Positions 45,505 through 55,994 are shown, counted from the first letter of the stretch. The stretch is DNA of 64,000 nt from Clavibacter sepedonicus (GCF_000069225.1 NC_010407.1:1984001-2048000); one strand, 5' to 3'. Made by a program: numbers and translations. The notes: generated from the letters alone by a model not told the origin.

Positions 45505-45599
45505 GAAGACCTCCGGTGATGACGTGTGCTTGGTAACTCACATCGTCCCGGAGGTCTTCGCTATCCGCTCACGCGTTCACAACCTCCCGAGGAACTACA
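44547..45599 (-). mobile_element. IS481-family insertion sequence, copy C (second type)
   Basis: 1,053 bp. Ends TGTAGTTCC...GAGGTTGTGAACGCG on both sides (imperfect terminal inverted repeats of about 28 bp). Transposase on the minus strand. Inserted at CTAG between the O-methyltransferase gene and the DUF3117 gene. Confidence 0.93.
45504..45560 (-). promoter_or_regulatory. SD-masking hairpin upstream of transposase C
   Basis: CGAAGACCTCCGG (45504-45516) and its exact complement (45548-45560) flank the start region of the transposase. GGAGG, the only candidate ribosome site, is inside the stem. Same design as in copies A and B. Confidence 0.65.
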
Positions 45600-45600
45600 C

Positions 45601-45774
45601 CTAGCCCGCGCTGGTCACCGCGGCGAGGGCGTCGTGAAGCTCCTTCGCTTCGGCGTCGTTGACGGAGACGACGAGTCGTCCGCCTCCCTCCAAGGGCACG
45701 CGCACGATGATGAGCCTGCCCTCCTTCACGGCCTCCATCGGTCCGTCGCCGGTCCTGGGCTTCATGGCTGCCAT
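45601..45774 (-). CDS. DUF3117 family small protein
   Basis: 57 residues starting MAAMKPRTGDGPMEAVKEGR, the hallmark of the DUF3117 family of actinobacteria, then IIVRVPLEGGGRLVVSVND. Function unknown. GGGGAG 6 nt before ATG 45774. The TAG stop (45603-45601) is the CTAG target of IS copy C, so the IS sits directly at the 3' end of the gene without changing the protein. Confidence 0.9.
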   Translation of the reverse strand: MAAMKPRTGDGPMEAVKEGRLIIVRVPLEGGGRLVVSVNDAEAKELHDALAAVTSAG

Positions 45775-45858
45775 TCGGCTCCCCTTTCGTGGATGTGCAT
45801 CCATTATCCCGCATGGACACGCCCCCCGATGAACGCGCGGCTCCGTGCTACGGCCGAC

Positions 45859-45887
45859 GCGCCCCCGTCCGGGGGTGGAGGGGGCGC
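45859..45887 (-). terminator. Hairpin downstream of the PIG-V-like gene
   Basis: GCGCCCCC / GGGGGCGC (45859-45866, 45880-45887), 35 nt past the stop on the minus strand. Confidence 0.55.
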
Positions 45888-45921
45888 GGCGGGGCCGCCC
45901 GGAGGCGTCGCGGGTGCCGGA

Positions 45922-47154
45922 TCACGGCGGCGTCCAATCGCCCGCGGTGGCGCGCCAGAACACGTCGATCCAGATCCACTGGCCGACGACCATGGCGACG
46001 ACGACGGCGACCCGGTAGGCGCGCGCTCGCGGCACGGCGAGCGCCCCGGCCAGCGGGATCATGGGCAGCAGGAGGCGGAAGACGCTCGACTGCGGGAAGA
46101 AGACCGCGAAGAGGTACAGGCCGTAGGACGCGATCCAGATGCGGAGGTCGGGCCCGAGGGCGCGCACGGAGGGGCGCAGGAGGACCAGGACGAAGGCCGC
46201 CACGGCGAGCAGGACGGCGACGGTCCCGGCGATACCGCCGATCCAGACGTCGCCGGCGTCGAACCACGCCTCGAAGGGCACGAGGTGGCGGTAGCCGACG
46301 TAGGCCGCGCGCCAGGAGAGCTCCGTGTCGGTGTACGCCGTGAACGAGCCCGTGCGGATCCAGGCGATCACCGGCCAGGCGGCCCCTGAGGCGACGGCGG
46401 CGGTCGTGGCCAGCACGAGCCGGGCGCGCTCCGCGGGAGGGAACGGATCGCGACGGGCCGTGGCGATGCGATGCGCGCCGTGCAGCACCAGCGCCAGGGC
46501 GAAGGCGAGACCGAGGGGGCGGGTGAACGCCATGACGACCACGACGGGCGCGAGGAGCACGTAGCGCCGCTCGACCAGGAGCAGCAGGGCGGTGACGAGC
46601 AGGAGCGTCTGCAGGCTCTCCGCGTACGCGATCTGGAAGAGCGGCGAGACCGGGGCGACGCAGACGATGACGACCGCGGTGAGGGTCGACGACGGCGAGA
46701 GGAAGCGCGACAGCAGGCGGTGCAGCACGAGCACGGCACCGCCTCCCGCGATCACGGAGACCGCGACGGCGGCCACGTCGAAGGGTGCGCCCGTGGCGTC
46801 CTGGATGGCGCGCACGATGGCCGGGTAGACGGGCAGGAACGCCCACGGGTTCGACTGCACGTGGCCGGCGGCGTCGACGGGGAGCACGGTCGGGTAGCCG
46901 AAGGTCGCGATGTCGCGATACCAGCCGGCGTCCCAGAAGGTCGCGTACTGCAGGTAGGACGGCGACGCGGAGGCCCACGGGGTGCGGATCTGGCTGCGGG
47001 CCGAGATGAGCATCAGCACGGTCGTGAGGACGCGGCTGAGCGCGTAGACGCCGAGGACCGCCGCCCACCAGGGCAGGCGCCCCGCGGGTCGGGCGTCCGG
47101 GAGGTCGAGCGGCGCCGGGCGCCCGACCGGCCGGGTCAGCGCGCCGTCAGCCAC
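45922..47154 (-). CDS. PIG-V-like mannosyltransferase, GT-C membrane protein
   Basis: About 410 residues with at least nine hydrophobic segments (for example WWAAVLGVYALSRVLTTVLM and LYLFAVFFPQSSVFRLLLPM). The first extracytoplasmic loop has the GT-C acidic motif FWDAGWYRDIATFGYP, and NPWAFLPVYPAIVRA fits the PIG-V/mannosyltransferase family. It probably uses polyprenyl-phosphate mannose to build cell-envelope glycans. GTG 47154 overlaps the dapE end; GTG 47175 is also in frame. Confidence 0.8.
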   Translation of the reverse strand: MADGALTRPVGRPAPLDLPDARPAGRLPWWAAVLGVYALSRVLTTVLMLISARSQIRTPWASASPSYLQYATFWDAGWYRDIATFGYPTVLPVDAAGHVQSNPWAFLPVYPAIVRAIQDATGAPFDVAAVAVSVIAGGGAVLVLHRLLSRFLSPSSTLTAVVIVCVAPVSPLFQIAYAESLQTLLLVTALLLLVERRYVLLAPVVVVMAFTRPLGLAFALALVLHGAHRIATARRDPFPPAERARLVLATTAAVASGAAWPVIAWIRTGSFTAYTDTELSWRAAYVGYRHLVPFEAWFDAGDVWIGGIAGTVAVLLAVAAFVLVLLRPSVRALGPDLRIWIASYGLYLFAVFFPQSSVFRLLLPMIPLAGALAVPRARAYRVAVVVAMVVGQWIWIDVFWRATAGDWTPP

Positions 47155-48233
47155 GCCCGGAGGCCGCGCTCGCACGACACGATCTGGGTGACGTCGACGC
47201 GCTCGTCGTCGTGGTGGGCGAGGAGCGGGTCCCCGGGGCCGTAGTTCACAGCGGGGATGCCGAGGGCGCTGAACCGGGCGACGTCGGTCCAGCCGTACTT
47301 CGGGCGCGCCTCCCCGCCGACCGCTGCGAGGAACGGCTGCGCGATCTCGGCGTCGAGCCCCGGGCGGGCGCCCTCCGCGAGGTCGACGACCGTGACCTCG
47401 AAGCCGGGGAACAGGCCCCGGACGTGCTCGACGGCCTCGGCGCCGGATCGGCTCGGGGCGAAGCGGTAGTTGACGTGCACCATGGCCTCGTCCGGGATGA
47501 CGTTGCCCGCGATGCCGCCCGAGACGCCGACGGCGTTGAGGCCCTCGCGGTAGACGAGGCCGTCGACCTCCACCTCGCGCGCCTCGTACGCGGCGAGCAC
47601 GTCGAGCACGGGCGCGATCCGGTGGATGGCGTTCTCGCCGACCCAGGAGCGGGCCGAGTGCGAGCGCTTCCCGAAGGCGCGGACCTCGACGCGCAGGTTG
47701 CCGTTGCAGCCGCCCTCGATCTCCGCCCGGGTCGGCTCGCCGAGGATCGCGAAGTCGCCCTCGAGGAGCTCGGGGCGGGTGCGGGCCAGGCGGCCGAGGC
47801 CGTTGAGGCTGTCCGAGACCTCCTCGTGGTCGTACCAGATCCAGGTGATGTCGTAGGCGGGATCCGCGAGCTCGGCCGCGAGCACCAGCTGCACGGCGAC
47901 GCCGGCCTTCATGTCGACCGTGCCGCGTCCCCAGAGGAACTCGACGCCGTCGTCGTGCTCGGTGCGCGTGGGCAGGTTGCGGTTGAGGGGCACGGTGTCG
48001 ATGTGGCCGGCGATGACCACGCGGCGGTCGCGGCCGAGGCGCGTGCGCGCGACGACCGCGTCGCCGTCGCGCTCCAGCTCGAGGTGCGCGCAGCCGGCGA
48101 GGGCCCGCTCGATGGCGTCGGCGAGCGTCGCCTCGTCGCCGGAGACGGACTCGATGTCGCAGATCGCGCGCGTGACCTCGACGCTCCCCGCGGTGAGGTC
48201 CAGCTCGGGCACGGGCGGCGTCTCGGTCGGCAT
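47136..48233 (-). CDS. dapE: Succinyl-diaminopimelate desuccinylase DapE
   Basis: 365 residues. Zn-dependent M20 peptidase fold: VIAGHIDTVPLNRN (metal His and catalytic Asp), LWGRGTVDMKAGVAVQ (bridging Asp), WIWYDHEEVSDS (catalytic Glu-Glu) and the dimer-domain GKRSHSARSW. Removes succinate to give LL-diaminopimelate for lysine and peptidoglycan. ATG 48233 follows TAGGAT (48241-48246, reverse strand) by 7 nt, so leaderless. Divergent from dapD, which makes its pathway precursor. Confidence 0.94.
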   Translation of the reverse strand: MPTETPPVPELDLTAGSVEVTRAICDIESVSGDEATLADAIERALAGCAHLELERDGDAVVARTRLGRDRRVVIAGHIDTVPLNRNLPTRTEHDDGVEFLWGRGTVDMKAGVAVQLVLAAELADPAYDITWIWYDHEEVSDSLNGLGRLARTRPELLEGDFAILGEPTRAEIEGGCNGNLRVEVRAFGKRSHSARSWVGENAIHRIAPVLDVLAAYEAREVEVDGLVYREGLNAVGVSGGIAGNVIPDEAMVHVNYRFAPSRSGAEAVEHVRGLFPGFEVTVVDLAEGARPGLDAEIAQPFLAAVGGEARPKYGWTDVARFSALGIPAVNYGPGDPLLAHHDDERVDVTQIVSCERGLRAWLTAR

Positions 48234-48240
48234 GCGGATC

Positions 48241-48307
48241 ATCCTAGGTCGGCAGCGGGACGCGGTCCTGGGGAGGACCCGGGACGGCCCGCGGCGATCG
48301 GTACGCT
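48241..48307. promoter_or_regulatory. Divergent dapE/dapD promoter region
   Basis: TAGGAT on the reverse strand (48241-48246) faces dapE with a 7-nt gap, and TACGCT (48302-48307) precedes the dapD ATG by 6 nt. Both genes look leaderless, and the 80-bp gap leaves their -35 regions close together. Confidence 0.55.
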
Positions 48308-48313
48308 GGCCGC

Positions 48314-49312
48314 ATGGCCTCCCCCGCTTCGCCCTCGTCCGCCGCGCCCGCCTCCGCTCCCGCCTCCGGATCCGCATGGGGATACGGCCTCGCGACCGTC
48401 GCCTCCGACGGCACCGTGCTCGACACCTGGTTCCCGGCGCCCGAGCTCAGGTCGCTGCCCGCGGGCCGCGACCGCTGGATCGCGCCGGCGTGGATCGAGG
48501 AGCTCGCGGTGGCCGACCCGCGCCGCGGCGTGACGATCGACATCGTCACGGTCGAGATCGACCTGCAGACGCCCCCCACGTCGACGCCCGACGCGTACCT
48601 GCGCCTGCACCTGCTGAGCCACCTGCTCGTGGCGCCGAACACCATCGCGCTCGACGGGATCTTCGGCCACCTCCCCATCGTCGTGTGGACGAACGCGGGC
48701 CCCGTGCACCCCGACGACTTCGACCGGCTCCGGCCGGCGCTCCAGCGGGCCGGCATCGCCGCGCACGGCATCGACAAGTTCCCGCGCCTCCTCGACTACG
48801 TCACGCCCGACCGCGTCCGCATCGCCGACGCCTCCCGCGTCCGGCTCGGCGCGCACCTGGCGCCCGGCACCACCGTCATGCACGAGGGCTTCGTGAACTT
48901 CAACGCCGGCACGCTCGGCTCCTCCATGGTCGAGGGGCGGATCACCCAGGGCGTCGTCGTCGGCGACGGCTCGGACATCGGCGGCGGCGCGTCCATCATG
49001 GGCACGCTCTCGGGCGGCGGGACGCAGCGCGTCGTCATCGGCGAACGGGCGCTCCTCGGCGCCAACTCGGGCGTCGGCATCTCCATCGGCGACGACAGCG
49101 TCGTGGAGGCCGGCCTCTACGTGACCGCGGGCACCAAGGTCCGGCTCGCGGGCGAGGCGCCCGGGCCGGACGGCACGGTGCCGCAGGTGAAGGCCGTCGA
49201 GCTGTCGGGGCGGCCCGGGATCCTGTTCCGCCGCAACTCGCTCACGGGTGCCGTCGAGGCGGTCCCGCGGCGCGTCGGCGGGTCGATCCTCAACGAGGCG
49301 CTGCACGCGTAG
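48314..49312 (+). CDS. dapD: Tetrahydrodipicolinate N-succinyltransferase DapD
   Basis: 332 residues. Left-handed beta-helix acyltransferase of the actinobacterial type: [54 protein letters not shown] and [20 protein letters not shown]. Uses succinyl-CoA to acylate tetrahydrodipicolinate; DapE acts two steps later. The first 20 residues are low-complexity Ala/Ser/Pro. Ends at an 18-bp palindrome. Confidence 0.95.
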   Translation: MASPASPSSAAPASAPASGSAWGYGLATVASDGTVLDTWFPAPELRSLPAGRDRWIAPAWIEELAVADPRRGVTIDIVTVEIDLQTPPTSTPDAYLRLHLLSHLLVAPNTIALDGIFGHLPIVVWTNAGPVHPDDFDRLRPALQRAGIAAHGIDKFPRLLDYVTPDRVRIADASRVRLGAHLAPGTTVMHEGFVNFNAGTLGSSMVEGRITQGVVVGDGSDIGGGASIMGTLSGGGTQRVVIGERALLGANSGVGISIGDDSVVEAGLYVTAGTKVRLAGEAPGPDGTVPQVKAVELSGRPGILFRRNSLTGAVEAVPRRVGGSILNEALHA

Positions 49313-49330
49313 CGCGAGCCGGGCGATCCG

Positions 49331-49348
49331 GCGGGACCCGGGTCCCGC
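49331..49348. terminator. Palindromic terminator between dapD and PP2C genes
   Basis: Perfect 18-bp palindrome GCGGGACCCGGGTCCCGC between two convergent genes, directly before the PP2C stop. Confidence 0.6.
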
Positions 49349-50185
49349 TCAGCGCCGCAGCCCGCGACGACGCGGAACAGCGGGTGCGTCGGCGGGCGGG
49401 TCGATCCGCAGCACGTCGACCACGATCGCCGTCACGTTGTCGCGCCCGCCGTTCTCCAGCGCGTGCACGACGAGGTCGCGCACGGCCGTCGCCGCGTCGT
49501 CGGCGCGCAGCAGGTGCCCGCGGATCTCCGCGTCGGCCAGCTCCTTGGTCAGCCCGTCGGAGCAGACCAGCAGCCGCAGCCGCGCGGTGACGGGCAGCAG
49601 CCAGTAGTCCGCCTCGGCGGCGTCGCCCACGCCGACGGCCCGGGTGATGATGTTGCCGTCCGGGTGCCGGTCGGCCTGCGCGCGCGTGATGCGGCCGGCG
49701 TCCACCATCTCCTGCACGACGGAGTGGTCGACCGTGACCTGCTCGAGCACGTCGCCGCGGAGCTGGTACACCCGCGAGTCGCCGACGTTGAAGACGGCCC
49801 AGTACGGGCGATCCGACACGAGCGTGAGGCACGCTCCCGTGACGGTCGTGCCGGCGTGCAGCTCGAGGTCCCCGGTCTCCTCGCGGATGTCGCCGACGGC
49901 CAGGTCGAGCGCGGGCTCCACGCCCTCGGGATCCGCGAACCCGGAGTCGGCGAGCTCCTGCTCCTCGGCGAGGCGGCGGATGACGGCGTCGCTCGCCACG
50001 TCGCCCGCGGCGTGCCCGCCCATGCCGTCCGCCACCGCGAAGTACGGCACGGCGGCGAGCACGCTGTCCTCGTTGTGGTCGCGGCGGAGGCCGCGGTCGG
50101 TCATGGACGCCCAGCCGAGCACGAGCGTGCGGCCGTCGGGCAGGGCGAGGGCCGTCTCCGGGACGTCCGCTCCGATGGCGGTCAT
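49349..50185 (-). CDS. PP2C-family Ser/Thr protein phosphatase
   Basis: 278 residues. PP2C motifs: SMTDRGLRRDHNEDSV, FAVADGMGGHAAGDVAS, FNVGDSRVYQLRGD, HSVVQEMVDAGRIT, LLVCSDGLTKEL and GGRDNVTAIVVDV, with all metal-binding Asp residues present. Cytosolic, no membrane helix. Translationally coupled to the FHA gene upstream (ATGA), so the two act in one phospho-signalling pathway; no kinase gene is seen in the window. Confidence 0.94.
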   Translation of the reverse strand: MTAIGADVPETALALPDGRTLVLGWASMTDRGLRRDHNEDSVLAAVPYFAVADGMGGHAAGDVASDAVIRRLAEEQELADSGFADPEGVEPALDLAVGDIREETGDLELHAGTTVTGACLTLVSDRPYWAVFNVGDSRVYQLRGDVLEQVTVDHSVVQEMVDAGRITRAQADRHPDGNIITRAVGVGDAAEADYWLLPVTARLRLLVCSDGLTKELADAEIRGHLLRADDAATAVRDLVVHALENGGRDNVTAIVVDVLRIDPPADAPAVPRRRGLRR

Positions 50186-51246
50186 CGGGCGGACAGGATC
50201 TCGAGGACGACGCCGTCGCCGATGTCGATGCGCGTGCCGGGCACGACCACGAGCGACTCCCCCGGACGGAGCGCGAGGCGCTCGGCGCCGGGGGCGAGCA
50301 CCACGGTGCCGTTGGTGGAGTCGAGGTCGGTCACGACGACGACGCCGGAGTCCTGCCGGATCCCGAGGTGCGTGCCGGAGATCTCACCGAGCGGGGAGGG
50401 CACGGCGACCAGCCGCGGTGCGGCGCCCCGGATGACGCGCGGCGGACGCGGGCGGCGGCCGACGACGGCGGGGACGTCGAGCGGGATCCTGTCGGGGACG
50501 TCGGCGTCCCCGTGCGGCACGCCGTCGTGCAGGACGCGGAAGGCGGGGACGACGCGCGGGGCGTCGGCGTCGGCGTCCTCGTGCGTCGCGGGCGCGGTGG
50601 GCATCGCGACGGTGGGGACGCCGGCGGATCCGGCGCGGGCGGCGGCATCGCGGGCGTCCGGTGCTCCCGTTCGCCCGACCGGATCCGCCGGCCCGTCGAG
50701 CACGGTGGCGACGAGACCGGGATCCACTGTCGGCACGGCGGCGCAGCGACCGGAGGGCGGGGCGTCACGGCGGTCGGCGGGACGTGCCGGCTCGCCGGAG
50801 CGCGCGTCGCTCGGTCGCGGATCGCCGAGGCGCCAGTGCACGGCGTCCGCGGCGACGGCGCCCGCGATGAGCGGGAGGCCTCCCGTCCGGTCCGCGGAGG
50901 CGTCCGCCTCGACGTCGGCCCGGCCGGCCCGGTAGGCCCGGTAGGCCCGCACCCGGTCGAGCGTCGCGAGGTAGAAGGGCTGGGCGCGCCGCGCATCGAC
51001 CCGGCGGGGATCCGCGGCCCCGTCGACGTCGGCGTCCACGACCGCGTCGCCCCGGAGCACCACCTGCAGGCGCGCGCCCTCCGGACCGGCCGCCTCGTGC
51101 ACGATCACGGCGAACGACGCGACCTCGTCGGCGCCCCGCAGAGGCAGCGCCGCGACGATCGCCTCGGCGGTGGCAGCCGGATCGGCGACGATGCGCCAGA
51201 GGTCGTCAACGATGCCCGCCGGCGCGCCCGCGGGCAGGAGCACCAC
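50182..51246 (-). CDS. FHA-domain protein, 5' end uncertain (G8 tract)
   Basis: 354 residues from GTG 51246. C-terminal forkhead-associated domain binding phosphothreonine: EISGTHLGIRQDSGVVVVTD and LDSTNGTVVLAPGAERLAL. The middle is disordered Ala/Pro/Asp. GTG 51246 has no ribosome site. A GTG at 51323 has GGAG about 8 nt upstream but is out of frame by a run of eight G (51280-51287, C on the plus strand); nine or six G would join MSEGSHRSSPAAG to SAGIAVVTPRAVVLL. So the true gene may begin at 51323 and be frameshifted here. Confidence 0.8.
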   Translation of the reverse strand: MVLLPAGAPAGIVDDLWRIVADPAATAEAIVAALPLRGADEVASFAVIVHEAAGPEGARLQVVLRGDAVVDADVDGAADPRRVDARRAQPFYLATLDRVRAYRAYRAGRADVEADASADRTGGLPLIAGAVAADAVHWRLGDPRPSDARSGEPARPADRRDAPPSGRCAAVPTVDPGLVATVLDGPADPVGRTGAPDARDAAARAGSAGVPTVAMPTAPATHEDADADAPRVVPAFRVLHDGVPHGDADVPDRIPLDVPAVVGRRPRPPRVIRGAAPRLVAVPSPLGEISGTHLGIRQDSGVVVVTDLDSTNGTVVLAPGAERLALRPGESLVVVPGTRIDIGDGVVLEILSAR

Positions 51247-51552
51247 GGCGCGGGGCGTGACGACCGCGATGCCGGCCGACCCCCCCCGGCGGCGGGAGAG
51301 GAACGGTGGGAGCCCTCGCTCACGTCATCGGCTCCATCGAGGATCGGCGCCCGGTCGGGCGGTCGGCGACGGGCCTCGGGCGGCCGGACGCGCTGACACG
51401 GATCCTACCGCGCGGGCAAGCTCCGGCAGAGGGGTGCGCCGGCCACCGGACAGCGTCCAGGTGCGGCGACGGGAGGGGCATCCGGGCTGTCGCGGTGGCC
51501 GGTCGCCGCGGATCCGGTTGCCCGGCCCCCGCCGGACTGCCATGCTCGGACG

Positions 51553-52032
51553 ATGAGCACGCCGCAGCGCCCCTCCGCCCGCGGGCTCCCCATCGACGCG
51601 ATCTCCCGCTCCATCGTCGACCAGCTGCGGGAGGACGGTCGCCGGTCGTACGCCGAGATCGGCAAGGCGGTGGGACTCAGCGAGGCCGCCGTCCGCCAGC
51701 GCGTGCAGAAGCTCACCGACGCGGGCGTGATCCGCATCGTCGCGCTCACCGATCCGCAGCAGCTCGGGCTCACTCGCCAGGCCATGATCGGGGTCACCGT
51801 GAGCGGCGACGTGCGCGTGGTCGCGGACGCCCTCGCGGCCATCCCGGCGGTCGACTACGTGGTCATGACGGCGGGCACGTTCGACCTCCTCGCCGAGGTG
51901 GTCTGCGAGGACGACGACGAGCTCGTCGAGCTGCTGAACGCCCGCATCCGCGGCCTGGAGGGAGTCGTGAGCACGGAGACGTTCGTCTACCCCAAGGTGC
52001 ACACGCAGGACGGCCACGGGCGCTCCCGGTGA
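51553..52032 (+). CDS. Lrp/AsnC-family transcriptional regulator
   Basis: 159 residues. N-terminal HTH (DAISRSIVDQLREDGRRSYA, EIGKAVGLSEAAVRQRVQKL) and a C-terminal RAM effector/oligomer domain (ALAAIPAVDYVVMTAGTFDL; LNARIRGLEGVVSTETFVYP). Probably senses an amino acid. CATGCT 6 nt before ATG 51553 suggests a leaderless mRNA. The 51247-51552 gap otherwise holds only the FHA 5' region. Confidence 0.92.
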   Translation: MSTPQRPSARGLPIDAISRSIVDQLREDGRRSYAEIGKAVGLSEAAVRQRVQKLTDAGVIRIVALTDPQQLGLTRQAMIGVTVSGDVRVVADALAAIPAVDYVVMTAGTFDLLAEVVCEDDDELVELLNARIRGLEGVVSTETFVYPKVHTQDGHGRSR

Positions 52033-52138
52033 CGGCGGAGCGCGTCTCCGCCTCCTCCCCCGACGGCAGCCGGCGCCGTCCCTCCCCCGACCGGGCGGTG
52101 GCCCCGCTGATCCGCACGGCCCGTCGTACGTTCGCCGC

Positions 52139-52759
52139 ATGACCCCCTCCTCCGCTCCCGCCGTCGCCCCCGCGCGGCGGCCGGCATCCCCGCCTCGCGA
52201 TGGCCGACCCGCGCCCGCCGCTCCCGACGCCGACCCGGGCTGCGCGCTGGCCCCCGCCGCCGGGACCCTCCCCCACGGCGCCGCGCTGCTCCGGGTGCCC
52301 TCCCCCGTCGGCCGCCTGGAGCTCGTGGCCGAGGGCGACCGCGTCGTCGCCCTCTCGATCGCCACAGTGGGCGTCCTGCCGCTCGACCATCTGGACGACC
52401 GGCCGACCCCCGTGCTCGCGGAGACGGCGCGGCAGCTGGACGAGTACTTCGCCGGCCGCCGCACGTCCTTCGAGGTACCGGTGCGGCTGACGGGGACCCC
52501 GTTCCAGGTCGCGGTCTGGGAGGCGCTCGCGCGCGTCCCGCACGGCGGCGTCACGACGTACGGCGCCCTCGCTCAGGCCGCCGGTCGGCCCAGCGGGGCC
52601 CGCGCGGTGGGCGGGGCCGTCGGCGCGAACCGGCTCTGCATCCTGGTCCCCTGCCATCGCGTGCTCGGCTCCGACGGGCGCGTCACCGGCTTCAGCGCCG
52701 GCGACGGGGTCGCCACGAAGGTCGGGCTTCTCGCGCTCGAGGGCTCGGTGCTGTCATGA
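52139..52759 (+). CDS. ogt: Methylated-DNA-protein cysteine methyltransferase
   Basis: 206 residues. Active-site motif ILVPCHRVLG (acceptor Cys) with GTPFQVAVWEALARVPHGG and ARAVGGAVGANR forming the DNA-binding wing. Repairs O6-alkylguanine by suicide transfer. The first 45 residues are Ala/Pro-rich. TACGTT lies 6 nt before ATG 52139 (leaderless). Overlaps the glycosylase gene (ATGA), so the pair forms an alkylation-repair operon. Confidence 0.92.
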   Translation: MTPSSAPAVAPARRPASPPRDGRPAPAAPDADPGCALAPAAGTLPHGAALLRVPSPVGRLELVAEGDRVVALSIATVGVLPLDHLDDRPTPVLAETARQLDEYFAGRRTSFEVPVRLTGTPFQVAVWEALARVPHGGVTTYGALAQAAGRPSGARAVGGAVGANRLCILVPCHRVLGSDGRVTGFSAGDGVATKVGLLALEGSVLS

Positions 52760-53349
52760 CGCGCCCATCGCTCGTGCTCGGCGACGACGGCGTCGCGCGC
52801 TGCGCCTGGTCCGCCGGCGACACGGAGTACCGCAGATACCACGACGAGGAGTGGGGCCGTCCGCTGCACGGAGACCGGCCGCTGTTCGAGAAGCTCTGCC
52901 TCGAGGGCTTCCAGGCGGGGCTGTCGTGGATCTCCATCCTCCGCAAGCGCCCGCACTTCCGCGAGGTCTTCCACGGCTTCGACGTCGACGCGGTCGCCGC
53001 CATGGACGACGGCGACGTCGAGCGGCTGATGGGCGACGCCGGGATCATCCGCAACCGCGCCAAGATCCTCGCGGCCGCCGGCAACGCACGCGCGGTGCGG
53101 GCCCTCGTCGACGAGCACGGGGACGGTGCCCTCGACCGCATGATCTGGGCGCATGCCCCCGATCCCCTGACCCGCTCCCGTCCGGCCACAGCCGACGAGA
53201 TCCCCGCCGTCACGCCGGAGTCCACGGCCCTCAGCCGCGAGCTCAAGGCGCACGGACTCCGGTTCGTGGGCCCCACCACCGTCTACGCGCTCATGCAGTC
53301 ATCGGGTCTCGTCGACGACCACGTCGTCGGCTGCCATCGGGCCGCCTGA
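52756..53349 (+). CDS. tag: DNA-3-methyladenine glycosylase I
   Basis: 197 residues. TagI signatures: VARCAWSAGDTEYRRYHDEE (N-terminal zinc Cys and His), GRPLHGDRPLFEKLCLEGFQ, AGLSWISILRKRPHFREVF and the late VDDHVVGCHR that supplies the remaining zinc ligands. Excises 3-methyladenine. Start ATG 52756 overlaps the ogt stop, so the two repair enzymes are cotranslated. Confidence 0.94.
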   Translation: MTRPSLVLGDDGVARCAWSAGDTEYRRYHDEEWGRPLHGDRPLFEKLCLEGFQAGLSWISILRKRPHFREVFHGFDVDAVAAMDDGDVERLMGDAGIIRNRAKILAAAGNARAVRALVDEHGDGALDRMIWAHAPDPLTRSRPATADEIPAVTPESTALSRELKAHGLRFVGPTTVYALMQSSGLVDDHVVGCHRAA

Positions 53350-53360
53350 CCCCGGCGGCG

Positions 53361-54116
53361 TCAATGCGGCGCGGCGACCAGGACGAGCTCGCCGGTGTCA
53401 CCGCGCGACAGCTCGATGCCGGTGCCCGCGGCCCAGTCGAGCAGCTCCGCCACGGATCCGAGATCGCGACCGGCGAGGATCAGATCGCGCACGAGCTCGC
53501 CCTTCGCCTTCTTGTTGAAGTGGTTGAGCGCCCGCACCGTGCCGTCCGCGCCGCGGGCGACCACCCGCACCACGGCGGAGTCCTCGTGACCGGGACGCGG
53601 TCCGAGGGCGGCGTACCCCTCGGAGCGCAGGTCGAGCACGAGACCCGGGATCCCCTCGAGCACGCGACGGACCGAGGCGACCCAGTGCGCCTTCATCCTC
53701 AGGCCCGGCACGCGGCTGTCGTGCGAGAGCCGGTAGGCCGGGATCGGGTCGGTCGCCCGGACGGGCCCGAGCAGGGCGGAGTGCACGGCGACGTGCCGAC
53801 CGGCGAACGCGAGTTGCGCGGGATCCAGGGAGTCGGCGCCGATGGGGTCGTAGAGGACGCCCGTGTAGCGGCGGAGAGCCGGCATGGTCGGCGAGGTCTC
53901 GAGCACGCGGTTCCGCTCCACCTCTGCGGCCTGGCGCGGGCCGAGCTTGAGGGCGCGCGCCGCCGCCTCGGGATCCCGGGCGAGGTCGGCGACGGCCCGC
54001 ACGACCGTTCGGCGCTCCTCCGTCAGCTCGGGGAAGGCGAGGAGGTCGAGGTCCAGGTGCGATCCCTCCGTCCCGCCGTCGCGCTTGGTCTCGGACGGGG
54101 GCAGCAGGACGAGCAC
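53361..54116 (-). CDS. yaaA: YaaA/UPF0246 peroxide-stress protein
   Basis: 251 residues. Begins MLVLLPPSETKRDGG, the YaaA signature, with RYTGVLYDPIGADSLD, GPVRATDPIPAYRLSHDSRV and ALNHFNKKAKGELVRDL. In E. coli the family limits DNA damage by lowering free iron during peroxide stress; the fold binds DNA. GGAGG about 6 nt before GTG 54116. Convergent with tag, fitting the local DNA-damage theme. Confidence 0.93.
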   Translation of the reverse strand: MLVLLPPSETKRDGGTEGSHLDLDLLAFPELTEERRTVVRAVADLARDPEAAARALKLGPRQAAEVERNRVLETSPTMPALRRYTGVLYDPIGADSLDPAQLAFAGRHVAVHSALLGPVRATDPIPAYRLSHDSRVPGLRMKAHWVASVRRVLEGIPGLVLDLRSEGYAALGPRPGHEDSAVVRVVARGADGTVRALNHFNKKAKGELVRDLILAGRDLGSVAELLDWAAGTGIELSRGDTGELVLVAAPH

Positions 54117-54180
54117 GGGGCCTCCGGGATCGGGTGGCGGGACGGGATGGACGGGCGGAACGCGCGCCCGGACGCACGAA

Positions 54181-54210
54181 GGCGGACGGCCCCCGAGGGG
54201 ACCGCCCGCC
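54181..54210 (-). terminator. ATP synthase operon terminator
   Basis: 13-position stem with two mismatches and a CGA loop, 18 nt past the atpC stop on the minus strand. Confidence 0.65.
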
Positions 54211-54227
54211 GTCGGACGGACGTGATG

Positions 54228-54497
54228 CTACGCGACCAGTGCGGCCTTGCGCGCGACCACGGTCACGTTGTCGTTCTCCACCGAGAGGAAGCCCTCGTCG
54301 GCGTCGGCCGTGATCACGGCGCCGCCGTCCTGCGTGATGCGGACGTTGCCGGTCGCGAGGATCGCCAGCAGGGGCTCGTGACCGGCCAGGATGCCGATCT
54401 CGCCCTCGCTGGTGCGCGCGACGACCATGGACGCCTGGCCCGACCAGACCTGCTGGTCGGCCGAGACCACGGTCACCGTGAGATCAGCGCGGGCCAT
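54228..54497 (-). CDS. atpC: ATP synthase F1 epsilon subunit
   Basis: 89 residues. Only the N-terminal beta-sandwich (LTVTVVSADQQVWSG; GEIGILAGHEPLLAIL; VENDNVTVVA) is present. The C-terminal helical hairpin of longer epsilon subunits is missing, which is common in actinobacteria. Start ATG 54497 is 1 nt after the atpD stop. Last gene of the operon. Confidence 0.94.
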   Translation of the reverse strand: MARADLTVTVVSADQQVWSGQASMVVARTSEGEIGILAGHEPLLAILATGNVRITQDGGAVITADADEGFLSVENDNVTVVARKAALVA

Positions 54498-54498
54498 G

Positions 54499-55974
<1,476 letters not shown>

Positions 55975-55994
55975 TCATTCGTGGAGCAGGAGTG

